Source: JACDDK01 sp038198445
GTDB taxonomy: Bacteria; Actinomycetota; Rubrobacteria; Rubrobacterales; Rubrobacteraceae
Assembly: GCA_038198445.1 (NCBI GenBank)
Contig: JBBPZZ010000071.1
Location: forward strand, 1 to 14,752
Direction: 5' to 3'
Length of the DNA: 14,752 nucleotides
The notes under the pieces were generated by a model that was not told the origin of the DNA, ran no database searches, and saw nothing but the letters and a program-made list of their open reading frames with translations. Each line of letters opens with the position of its first letter. Position 1 is the first letter of the stretch. The translations under genes were made by a program, and so were the position numbers. Positions 6,688 to 13,261 of this stretch are shown in pieces.

Positions 6688-7017
6688 GTGAACGGCAAGA
6701 AGATAGCCATTGGCGCGACGGCCATCGCGGTTCTGGCACTCGGAGGAGGCGGGGTGGCCGCCGCCGAAAAGGGCCACGTCCCGGATACTAGCGGTAAACC
6801 CTCGGGACAGCAGGAAACCGCCAGCCTCGAGAAGGCCAAGAGCCTCGCGCTCGACCGCATAAAGGGAGGACGCGTCACCGGCACTGAGGTCGGCGACGAA
6901 GAAGGAGCCTACGAGGTCGAGGTTACCCGCAAAGACGGCAGCCAGGTCGATGTCCATTTCGACAACAACCTCAAGATCCTTGGCACGCCAGCGGACCAAC
7001 ACGACAGCGGAGGCTAA
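6688..7017 (+). CDS. Secreted or membrane-anchored PepSY-domain protein
   Basis: A 109-residue protein starting at GTG 6688, seven bases after a near-perfect ribosome site, AAAGGAGGTGA. Residues 1-26 form a signal peptide (basic NGKK, then a hydrophobic stretch ending AVLALGGGGVAAA), so the product is exported or anchored outside the membrane. A Gln/Ser/Gly linker leads into one PepSY domain at about 46-98, with the typical pattern of an AKSLALDRI helix, then TGTEVGDEEGAYEVEVTRKDG strands in part and VDVHFDNNLKIL. PepSY domains are often found as small exported proteins near two-component systems and are thought to inhibit proteases or modulate sensors. It has its own promoter with the shared repeat, directly after kinase 2, so it could be a target of regulator 2 or a feedback partner of the kinase; that role is inferred. 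Confidence 0.85.
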   Translation: MNGKKIAIGATAIAVLALGGGGVAAAEKGHVPDTSGKPSGQQETASLEKAKSLALDRIKGGRVTGTEVGDEEGAYEVEVTRKDGSQVDVHFDNNLKILGTPADQHDSGG

Positions 7018-7047
7018 TCCTCCAGGCGTATCCCGAACTATTGTAGA

Positions 7048-7087
7048 AAGAAGGGCCGGAGCTGTTACGCCTCGGCCCTTCTTCTTT
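7048..7087. terminator. Bidirectional intrinsic terminator between convergent genes
   Basis: An 11-base perfect stem, AAGAAGGGCCG (7048-7058) with CGGCCCTTCTT (7073-7083), closes on a 14-base loop. The plus-strand side continues with CTTT, and the minus-strand side also ends in a pyrimidine run because the stem starts with A-rich sequence. It lies between the PepSY gene and the end of the FtsX permease gene, and would serve both. Confidence 0.8.
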
Positions 7088-7092
7088 CGCCT

Positions 7093-7114
7093 ACAACGAC
7101 GGCTCTGTCGTTGT
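7093..7114. terminator. Second hairpin in the convergent intergenic region
   Basis: ACAACGAC (7093-7100) and GTCGTTGT (7107-7114) form a perfect 8-base stem with a 6-base loop. No T-run follows in either direction, but it sits 32 bases beyond the permease stop and just before the main terminator on that strand. It probably helps end or stabilise the minus-strand transcript. Confidence 0.5.
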
Positions 7115-7145
7115 GGAGGGCTTCCGGAGATTGTCCGAGTTGCGC

Positions 7146-9803
7146 CTAGAGGTCGCGCAGATCCTCTACCTTCGAACGTCCGGAGGCCATTTGGGCGCCG
7201 AGCACGGCGATGCCCGTCGAGAGGGCGGCGGCCAGCGCCAGTAGCGTCAGATACACCCACGGCACGGAGATCGACTCCGGCGGCGGGTCGAAGACGCCCT
7301 TGAGCACCTTGACCAGCATCTCTGCCACCCCGAGGCCCAGCGCCACACCTATGAGAGACCCGCTCGCGAGGATCAAGAGCCCCTCGCTCCACAGGAAGGC
7401 GCCGAGTTGTCCAGGCCTGGCTCCCAGGGCCGAGAGGATCGTAAACGTCCGCCGACGCTCCGCCAGGCCGAGCGCCATCACAAGCCCCGTCGCGGCGGCG
7501 ACGAACACTATGGCGAAAGCGAGCTCCAGATGGGTCAGGCCGTGCAGATCTACCGCAGTGAGGCTGGAGGATATGGTCGCCTGGGCCGAACCTATCGGCG
7601 TCACCCTGGCCCCGGCGAGTGAGCCTACGATCTTGCGCGCGGAGGAGGCGAGCCGGGCCGGGTCGCCGCTGGCGCGCATCAGAACGGTCTCCTGCGCGCC
7701 GATGCCCGTCTGCTTGGCGATGTAGCTGGAGTTGGCTACGAGGAACGAGTCCTTCGGGGCCGTGGGGAACTCGCGGACGACGCCGGCGAAGTGGAACGGA
7801 ACCTTATGGTACTTGTGGTCCTTCCCCTGAAGCCGGAGGTTTAGCTGGTCTCCAGGGTGTAGCTGGAAGTCTTTTACCGTCTCTTCGGAGACCAGCACGC
7901 CGTCGGGCCGTTTGGCGAGCGTGTTCAGGGTGGACCTGACGTCGCCGTTGGCGAAGTAGGCGTTGGACATCGTGGTCGCGTTGCCGATCTGCTTCGGGTT
8001 AATACCGTAGATGTCCTGCAAGTCGTTGCCGACGTAAGCGAGCCGGTGCTGCATCGGCTGTGCGGCGGCGGCTCCGGGCAGGCTCTTTAGCGCCGCCAGC
8101 TTGCCGGCGGGCGGCGAGGAAGTCGGGCCGGTTACCGTCACATCGGAGCCGTTGGTCAACTGGGCGTCGACGTACGACTGGGCGGTGTAGGTGGTGTTGA
8201 AGACCGCCGTGGAGACGGCGAAAGAGACCGCTAGCGCGACGAGCACGACCCCGCGGGTAACCAGCACCCTCTGGCGGGCCAGGGATGCGGCGACGGCACC
8301 CGAGAGACCGCCGGCTATCGGGTTCAGCGCGGTGGATACCTGCTTGCGGCCCCGGTCGAGGCCGAAGGAGCACAGGCGGAGGGTCAGGAGCGCCACGCCG
8401 ACCCAGAGCAGGAACGGGGCGACGAACGCGTCGTAGGAGACCGAGGTCTGGGCAACTCCCTCGGGCGCCAGGACCACTTGGTAGCCGGTGCTGGCCGTCC
8501 GCCAGAACATGAAGGCTGCGACGCCTAGAAGGAGAAAGTCCAGGTAGGTGCGCTGCCAGAGCGGCTTGCGTACCCGGCCGACCACGGAACGGGCGGCCGC
8601 GACGGTGGAGTTACGCGCCTCTCGCGCCGCCGGATAGAGCACGGCGGCCACCGCGAGGACCAGGCCGGCGGCAGCGGCGGCGAGGGTCCACGCCAGGACG
8701 GTCGCTCTGGCCAAGACGCCGGAAGGTGCTATAGTGCTCGCGGCAAGGTAGGCCAACCCTACGCCGAGGCCCACGCCGAGCACCCCAACTATAACGGCCT
8801 CCAGGCTCTCAAGACGCAGGATCTGGGAGGTGTACGCGCCGCGGGTGCGCAGCAGAGCCTGTTCCCGCCGCCTGCGGATAGCACCCGAGGACGTAACCGC
8901 GAGCGTGAGCAAGATCGCGAGGACGGCCCCCGGCAGCCCCAGGAACAGGAAGAGCACCTGAGAGTAGAGCGCGTCCTCCCGGACGCCGTCGAGCCGGGAA
9001 GAGAGATTGTCGCCCACGGTGCCGCTGCCGGCGATCTGGGCCTCGACGTTCTTTGCGAGTCCTTGCACGTGGGTGTAGGCCTCGGTGGGCTGGGCGGGCA
9101 GGTTCTTGTGCGCGATATCCACGTGAAGCTGAGTGTGGACCGAGTCGGAACGGACTCTGGCCTGCTGATCGAACAGCTTGTGCCACTGGTCCGAGGGCAG
9201 AACCACCACATTGTCCGGCGGGGCCTGCGGCGCGGAGCCGGGCGGTACCCCGACGGCCTGGAAGAGGGAGTCGGCGTTTGGCAGGTTGACGACACCGTCA
9301 ACCTTGACCTTTACGGGCTTCAGGCCGGGCCGCTCTATGGTTATCTGGTCACCCGGCGCTGCGTGCAGATTGGCTGCCGTCTGCTGGGCGAGCAGGACGC
9401 CGCTCGTCGAACCCTGTAGCTTGCTGATCTCTTTTGGAAAGGTCTTCTGATAATTCGAGCTTATCCCGAGGATTTTGCCCGGTCCCGTGGTCTGAGTGGT
9501 GCCGCTGGTCGTGAACTTAAGTCCCGCGGTATCGGCGTAACCTACGCGCTGCAGGGCGGTATACGGGGTTGCTTTGCCAACGGCCCTGGCGGCTGCGCCC
9601 GGGTCCGAGCCGGGGGAGAGCTGCACCTGCCAGTCTACCGGAACGTCCGTGATCGCTCGCCGGGTCATCGAGGCGCCGCTGGAGGCGATGAACGCGCCGA
9701 TGGTCGCCAGCAAGGCTACCGTGAGCGCGACCCCAGCAACAGCGCCCAGGAGCCGGCCACGCCGGCGCGAGAGGAGTCCTTTAAACCAGATCAAAGCCAT
9801 CAT
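7146..9803 (-). CDS. FtsX-type ABC transporter permease (MacB-like, double repeat)
   Basis: An 885-residue permease with two FtsX-like halves in one chain. After an N-terminal helix (about 18-40) comes a large extracytoplasmic domain (about 45-280), then helices that include the FtsX-family cytoplasmic motif REQALLRTRGAYTSQIL. Central helices follow, then a second extracytoplasmic domain (about 535-750), and the final three helices with the motif ERRRTFTILSALGARPGQL. This is the layout of LolC/MacB-class mechanotransmission transporters that move lipids, lipoproteins or peptides at the outer face of the membrane. The start ATG shares one base with the stop of ATPase 1, so translation is coupled; a second ATG follows directly. 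With two FtsX halves in one chain, it could form the full transmembrane unit for the two different ATPases encoded upstream. The substrate is unknown. Confidence 0.93.
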   Translation of the reverse strand: MMALIWFKGLLSRRRGRLLGAVAGVALTVALLATIGAFIASSGASMTRRAITDVPVDWQVQLSPGSDPGAAARAVGKATPYTALQRVGYADTAGLKFTTSGTTQTTGPGKILGISSNYQKTFPKEISKLQGSTSGVLLAQQTAANLHAAPGDQITIERPGLKPVKVKVDGVVNLPNADSLFQAVGVPPGSAPQAPPDNVVVLPSDQWHKLFDQQARVRSDSVHTQLHVDIAHKNLPAQPTEAYTHVQGLAKNVEAQIAGSGTVGDNLSSRLDGVREDALYSQVLFLFLGLPGAVLAILLTLAVTSSGAIRRRREQALLRTRGAYTSQILRLESLEAVIVGVLGVGLGVGLAYLAASTIAPSGVLARATVLAWTLAAAAAGLVLAVAAVLYPAAREARNSTVAAARSVVGRVRKPLWQRTYLDFLLLGVAAFMFWRTASTGYQVVLAPEGVAQTSVSYDAFVAPFLLWVGVALLTLRLCSFGLDRGRKQVSTALNPIAGGLSGAVAASLARQRVLVTRGVVLVALAVSFAVSTAVFNTTYTAQSYVDAQLTNGSDVTVTGPTSSPPAGKLAALKSLPGAAAAQPMQHRLAYVGNDLQDIYGINPKQIGNATTMSNAYFANGDVRSTLNTLAKRPDGVLVSEETVKDFQLHPGDQLNLRLQGKDHKYHKVPFHFAGVVREFPTAPKDSFLVANSSYIAKQTGIGAQETVLMRASGDPARLASSARKIVGSLAGARVTPIGSAQATISSSLTAVDLHGLTHLELAFAIVFVAAATGLVMALGLAERRRTFTILSALGARPGQLGAFLWSEGLLILASGSLIGVALGLGVAEMLVKVLKGVFDPPPESISVPWVYLTLLALAAALSTGIAVLGAQMASGRSKVEDLRDL

Positions 9804-10465
9804 CAGCCGCTAACCTCCAGAACTCCGTGTTGCATCTGCCAGCGATCGTGCATGCGACCGGCGACGCCCATGTCGTGCGTGGCGACCACCAGCGCGGTAT
9901 CGGTGCCTTCAAGAGAGGCGAGCAGCACGTCGAACAGGTGGCTGGCAGTCGGGTGGTCGAGCTGTCCCGTGGGTTCGTCGGCGAGGATCAACCGTGGCCT
10001 ATAAGCGAGGGCGCGGGCCACGGCTACCCGCTGCGTCTGTCCTCCGGAGAGCTCCTCGGGCAGCTTGTCCGCGATGTCGGCGAGCTCTATGCGATCCAGG
10101 GCGTCGAGCGCGGCGCGGCGGGCGTCTTTCGCGCTCCTGCGGCCGAGCAGCAGCGGCATCTCCACGTTCTCGACGACGGTGAGCGGGTCAAGGAGGCTCT
10201 GTGTCTGGAAGACGAAGGCGATCTTCTCGGGTCTAAGAGCCTCCCGCTTCCCGAGACCGGGCCAGGAGATAGTACCGGCGGTAGGCGTATCGAGACCTCC
10301 CATAAGATGCAATAGTGTTGACTTGCCACTGCCCGAGGGCCCGACGAGCGCTATGTGACTGCCGGAGATGATTTTGCAAGTCGCTGAGTCGAGTGCCACC
10401 AGGGGGGTTTCTCCGACTCGATAGGTGCGTCCGGCCTCCCGAGTCTCCACGAGGATTTCAGACAT
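9803..10465 (-). CDS. MacB/LolD-like ABC ATPase 1
   Basis: A 220-residue ATPase with a full set of motifs: Walker A GPSGSGKST (42-50), Q-loop Q87, signature LSGGQTQR (139-146), Walker B LILADEP (159-165) and switch histidine H197 (VATHD). Length and motifs match the LolD/MacB group that powers FtsX-type permeases. Its ATG lies inside the end of the preceding ATPase gene (8-base overlap) and its stop shares one base with the permease start, so the three genes form one translationally coupled unit. It differs clearly from ATPase 2 in sequence, so the pair is not a recent exact copy, and a heterodimeric motor is plausible. Confidence 0.93.
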   Translation of the reverse strand: MSEILVETREAGRTYRVGETPLVALDSATCKIISGSHIALVGPSGSGKSTLLHLMGGLDTPTAGTISWPGLGKREALRPEKIAFVFQTQSLLDPLTVVENVEMPLLLGRRSAKDARRAALDALDRIELADIADKLPEELSGGQTQRVAVARALAYRPRLILADEPTGQLDHPTASHLFDVLLASLEGTDTALVVATHDMGVAGRMHDRWQMQHGVLEVSG

Positions 10466-11120
10466 TGGCGATCCTTCCGTCGAAGATGCGTAAGATCCGG
10501 TCCGCCCTCGCCGCCAGCGCCTCGCTGTGTGTCGCGATGAGTGTGCCGGCTCCCTCTTCGCGCCGGGCTTCGAAGATGCGTAAGATCTCGGCCTCGGTAT
10601 CTACGTCTACCTCACCCGTCGGTTCATCCGCCAGTAGCACTCTCGGGTTCGAGGCCAGGACAGTTACGAGACCGGCGCGCGCGGCCTCGCCCCCCGATAG
10701 CTGCGAGGGCCGGGAACGGCGGCGCGTTTCTAGACCGGTCAGTTCCATCAACTCCCGGAGGCGGCGCTCGTCGGGCTTGCGCGCCAGGCTCATCTGGAGG
10801 CGGGCGTTGTCTTCCACGGTGAGGTACTCGAACAGGTTGCCGGACTGCAACAGGATGCCGATGTTCGCCGCGCGCATCGCGGCGCGGGTAGCCTCGGAGC
10901 GGCGTGTCAGGCGCTCTCCTATTAGCTCTACGTGCCCGCCGTCGGGCTCGTCGAGGCCGGCGAGACAGGCCAGGAGTGTGGACTTCCCGCTCCCCGACGG
11001 CCCCATGACGGCCACGATCTCACCTTCGCCGAGGTGCATGCTGACGCCGCGCAGTGCAAGGGTTTCCTCTTCCCCGGCGTGGTAGAAGCGGTAGATATCG
11101 AACGCTTCGAGGAGACGCAT
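10458..11120 (-). CDS. MacB/LolD-like ABC ATPase 2
   Basis: A 220-residue ATPase with Walker A GPSGSGKST (40-48), Q-loop Q92, signature LSGGEAAR (141-148), Walker B VLLADEP (161-167) and switch histidine H198. The fifth signature residue is Glu in place of the usual Gln, and the next positions lack the common QR pair, a modest departure from ATPase 1. It starts at ATG 11120, one base after the stop of the lipoprotein gene, and overlaps ATPase 1 by 8 bases. It most likely forms one half of a heterodimeric motor with ATPase 1 for the FtsX-type permease. A weaker hydrolysis site could follow from the altered signature, but that is inference. Confidence 0.92.
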   Translation of the reverse strand: MRLLEAFDIYRFYHAGEEETLALRGVSMHLGEGEIVAVMGPSGSGKSTLLACLAGLDEPDGGHVELIGERLTRRSEATRAAMRAANIGILLQSGNLFEYLTVEDNARLQMSLARKPDERRLRELMELTGLETRRRSRPSQLSGGEAARAGLVTVLASNPRVLLADEPTGEVDVDTEAEILRIFEARREEGAGTLIATHSEALAARADRILRIFDGRIANV

Positions 11121-11121
11121 A

Positions 11122-11781
11122 CTACATCCACCTGAAGCTCTGGGAGATCCGGTTCCACTGGTCCACGTTATCGGCTCCGAGCGGGGCGTAGAGTCGGAGC
11201 GTCGCCAGCTTCCCGTTCTTGAAGTAGAGATAGCTGTTGTTCTCCAGCCGCACTTGCTTGCCGGTCACGGGGTCGGGGTTGGAGTTCGACGTGTACTTTA
11301 TGAGAATCGCCTGTCCGGCCGGCGTCTTCACGCTCTGTACGTGAGTGATCTGTACTGCTCGTTGTGCCTTCTTCAACGCGGGTACCTGGTTCTTGTGGAC
11401 GCTACCGACGCTCGGAGCGCGAGAGGAGTTCTTGAGGTTGACACTCATGCCGTCCAGCTTATTCACGAAGCTGGCATCTCCTGCCCTGGTCGTACGGGCC
11501 CAGCCTTCCGGGACCTCGACTTTGTAATTTCCCTGCCGCGAGGTGTACGTCACGAACGCCTGGGTGTCGGGGATGTCTCCTGGAGGACTCTTCTCCGGAG
11601 CTACAGGCTTCTCATTCGAGCCGGACGCTTGCGAGGTCTTCTGCGGGGAGCCGGAGCTCTGGTGAGTCGAGGTTGCGCCGGATGAAGCCCCTGAAGAAGC
11701 GTTGCCGGCTCCGCAACCAGCCAGTAGAATTATACCCATAAGGGCCGTTATCATCAGGTTCGCTTTTCTTGTTCTGTTCAT
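11122..11781 (-). CDS. Lipoprotein with C-terminal PsbP/Mog1-like domain
   Basis: A 219-residue lipoprotein. The signal peptide has basic residues, a hydrophobic core and the lipobox L20-A21-G22-C23, so the mature protein would be lipid-anchored at C23 on the outer face of the membrane. A Ser/Gly/Thr/Pro-rich linker runs to about residue 70. The C-terminal part (about 75-219) includes YKVEVPEGWARTT, SFVNKLDGMSVNLK and a closing segment, WNRISQSFRWM, a pattern similar to PsbP or Mog1-like lipoproteins in actinobacteria; I treat this as a likely but unproven assignment. AAGGAG lies six bases before the ATG. It is first in the operon with two ATPases and the FtsX permease, and may deliver or receive the transporter's cargo. 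Its promoter carries the shared TCTNA repeat. Confidence 0.85.
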   Translation of the reverse strand: MNRTRKANLMITALMGIILLAGCGAGNASSGASSGATSTHQSSGSPQKTSQASGSNEKPVAPEKSPPGDIPDTQAFVTYTSRQGNYKVEVPEGWARTTRAGDASFVNKLDGMSVNLKNSSRAPSVGSVHKNQVPALKKAQRAVQITHVQSVKTPAGQAILIKYTSNSNPDPVTGKQVRLENNSYLYFKNGKLATLRLYAPLGADNVDQWNRISQSFRWM

Positions 11782-11816
11782 GTCGTCTCCTTACGAAGGA
11801 CTTTAGATCGAGGTTC

Positions 11817-11849
11817 AATTTCGCACGCAAAAATAAGAGAGTTCTGAGA
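11817..11849 (-). promoter_or_regulatory. Promoter C with 11-base direct repeat, driving the lipoprotein-ABC operon
   Basis: On the minus strand, TCTCA (starting 11849) and TCTTA (starting 11838) are 11 bases apart, within CTCTCTCAGAA and CTCTCTTATTT. The hexamer at the expected 16-base distance is GAAATT, only a poor -10, so the repeat is better supported than the exact promoter. The gene starts about 30 bases further on. Confidence 0.5.
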
Positions 11850-11987
11850 GAGCACGAAGAACTCTTTAAGAATTTCGAGAAACGTTCGGTGTTAGGCATC
11901 GTCTCCGCGAAGATGGATGCCGTTCGCCAATGTACCTGGAGCGGGCGCACCGTCTTGTATCCTGGTTGGGCGCCGGAATCCTCGATC

Positions 11988-12020
11988 TCTTAGCCGGCTC
12001 TTAAAAAGAGCGCATACCTT
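11988..12020 (+). promoter_or_regulatory. Promoter D with 11-base direct repeat, driving the four-helix protein and system 3
   Basis: TCTTA at 11988-11992 and 11999-12003 are exactly 11 bases apart. TACCTT at 12015-12020 starts 16 bases after the second copy and has the TA...T frame of a -10; CATACC at 12013 is an overlapping alternative. The site is oriented toward the gene at 12068 and lies 139 bases from the divergent promoter C repeat. Confidence 0.58.
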
Positions 12021-12067
12021 GTGACCGAGAGGAGCGGCGTGGCTCCATCGAGAGTAGGAGGTACTTA

Positions 12068-12466
12068 TTGAAAGGCTTTGGCGTGACGAACGGTCTGATG
12101 CTGGCGGGCATCGCCCTGATCTTGTTGGTCGGCGCGATCCATGTCGTGGATGCCCCAGACAGCTTTTCGGAAGCCCTCTACAAGGGGCTGTTGTTCACGG
12201 CCAACGGCGTAGGTTCTCTAGTGGCAGCCACCGGCATCTTCCTGGATAGGCGAAACTTGGGATGGAACCTCGGTGCTCTCGTGGCGGCTGGGGCGTTTGC
12301 CGGGTACGTGATCAGCCGCGCGATAGGACTCCCCGGCCTGGGCTTGGACGTGTGGTTCGAACCGCTCGGTGTTCTGTCCCTTGCCGCGGAGGCTGTGTAC
12401 ATGGTCGTTTACCTGAAAGTCACCTGGGAGAAGTCTTTGGTTCCGGCGGGAGACAGCGCGGAATAG
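12068..12466 (+). CDS. Four-helix integral membrane protein of unknown function
   Basis: A 132-residue protein starting at TTG 12068, five bases after the ribosome site AGGAGGT. Four hydrophobic helices lie at about 9-27, 41-59, 64-86 and 98-116, with short loops and a polar tail ending near GDSAE. I do not recognise the family. It precedes response regulator 3 but is separated from it by a strong hairpin with a T-run at 12489-12521, so part of its transcription ends there. Its promoter carries the shared repeat. A role as a sensor accessory, immunity-type or envelope protein is possible; the sequence does not choose between these. Confidence 0.8.
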   Translation: MKGFGVTNGLMLAGIALILLVGAIHVVDAPDSFSEALYKGLLFTANGVGSLVAATGIFLDRRNLGWNLGALVAAGAFAGYVISRAIGLPGLGLDVWFEPLGVLSLAAEAVYMVVYLKVTWEKSLVPAGDSAE

Positions 12467-12488
12467 AAGTTCAGAAAAACATTCTCTG

Positions 12489-12521
12489 GAGGGATACTCT
12501 TCGGAGTGGCCCTCTTTTTTT
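12489..12521 (+). terminator. Intrinsic terminator or attenuator before response regulator 3
   Basis: GAGGG (12489-12493) pairs with CCCTC (12510-12514). After an AT/GG mismatch, ACTC pairs with GAGT around a TTCG tetraloop, and seven T residues follow at 12515-12521. This is the clearest intrinsic terminator in the window. It lies 23 bases after the four-helix gene and 54 bases before the start of regulator 3. Confidence 0.85.
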
Positions 12522-12547
12522 GGGAGCCATCCGTAGGCGGGTAGAAT
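12520..12547 (+). promoter_or_regulatory. Possible separate promoter for response regulator 3
   Basis: TTGGGA at 12520-12525 and TAGAAT at 12542-12547 are separated by 16 bases and resemble -35 and -10 elements. The predicted start of transcription near 12553 falls after the upstream ATG at 12548, which supports the GTG at 12575 as the translation start. No TCTNA repeat is present here. Confidence 0.4.
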
Positions 12548-12574
12548 ATGCGAAACGTCCCCGAGAGGAGCCAG

Positions 12575-13252
12575 GTGAAGAAAGGAACGCGCGTTCTGGT
12601 GGTCGAGGATGACTATTCCATAGCCCGGCTCATCGAACTGGAGCTTTCGCATCGCGGTCTGGTAGTCCGGTGCGCCGGAGATGGATTATCGGGCTTGGAG
12701 GCGGCGAGGAGCTTCGACCCGGCCCTCGTCATCCTGGATGTCATGTTGCCAAGGCTTGACGGGGTCGGGGTGTTGAAAGGGCTGCGGGCGCGGGGAAGTA
12801 AGGTCCCGGTCATAATGCTGACCGCGCGGGATACCCTGCGTGACAAGGTACACAGCCTGGACCTCGGGGCCGACGACTACCTGACCAAGCCGTTCGAGGT
12901 GGAAGAGCTTCTGGCAAGGTTGCGGGCGCTCGTGCGGCGGTCTGAAGGGGAAGAGGTGATCCGGTACGCCGACCTTGAAGTAGACACCGCCTCCCGCGAG
13001 GTGCGGAGGGGTGACCGCCGCGTGGACCTGACGGCCCGCGAGTACGAACTTCTGGAGTTCATGGCCCGCAATCCGAAGCGGGTGCTTTCGAGAGACCTCC
13101 TAATATCGCGTGTCTGGAGAGAAGACCTCGGGGCGGAGACCAACGTGATAGACGTATACGTCGGATACCTGCGCAAGAAGCTCGACGGACCCGGAGAGGA
13201 GTCTTTGATACGGACTGTCCGTGGGGTGGGCTACGCTCTCAGGGAGAGCTAG
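12575..13252 (+). CDS. OmpR/PhoB-family response regulator 3
   Basis: A 225-residue response regulator. The GTG at 12575 was chosen over the in-frame ATG at 12548 because AGGAG precedes it by five bases and because it gives MKKGTR and a length of 225, matching regulators 1 and 2. The receiver domain has D12-D13, D55 in LVILDVMLPRLDG, T83 and K105. The winged-helix domain carries TNVIDVYVGYLRKK at about 189-202, nearly identical to the other two. The kinase gene follows 9 bases after the stop. The gene is separated from the four-helix gene by a terminator, so expression could come from read-through, from a local promoter near 12520-12547, or both. Confidence 0.95.
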   Translation: MKKGTRVLVVEDDYSIARLIELELSHRGLVVRCAGDGLSGLEAARSFDPALVILDVMLPRLDGVGVLKGLRARGSKVPVIMLTARDTLRDKVHSLDLGADDYLTKPFEVEELLARLRALVRRSEGEEVIRYADLEVDTASREVRRGDRRVDLTAREYELLEFMARNPKRVLSRDLLISRVWREDLGAETNVIDVYVGYLRKKLDGPGEESLIRTVRGVGYALRES

Positions 13253-13261
13253 GGAGGTTCC

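Noticed and set aside
6595..7392. Long open frame on the minus strand (265 codons) across the PepSY gene and terminator
   Set aside because: It overlaps a well-supported PepSY gene, crosses a terminator and has low-complexity Arg-rich sequence typical of a frame shadow in high-GC DNA.
12548..12574. ATG at 12548 as start of response regulator 3
   Set aside because: Weak ribosome site, extra nine residues absent from both paralogues, and it lies before the predicted transcription start of the local promoter.
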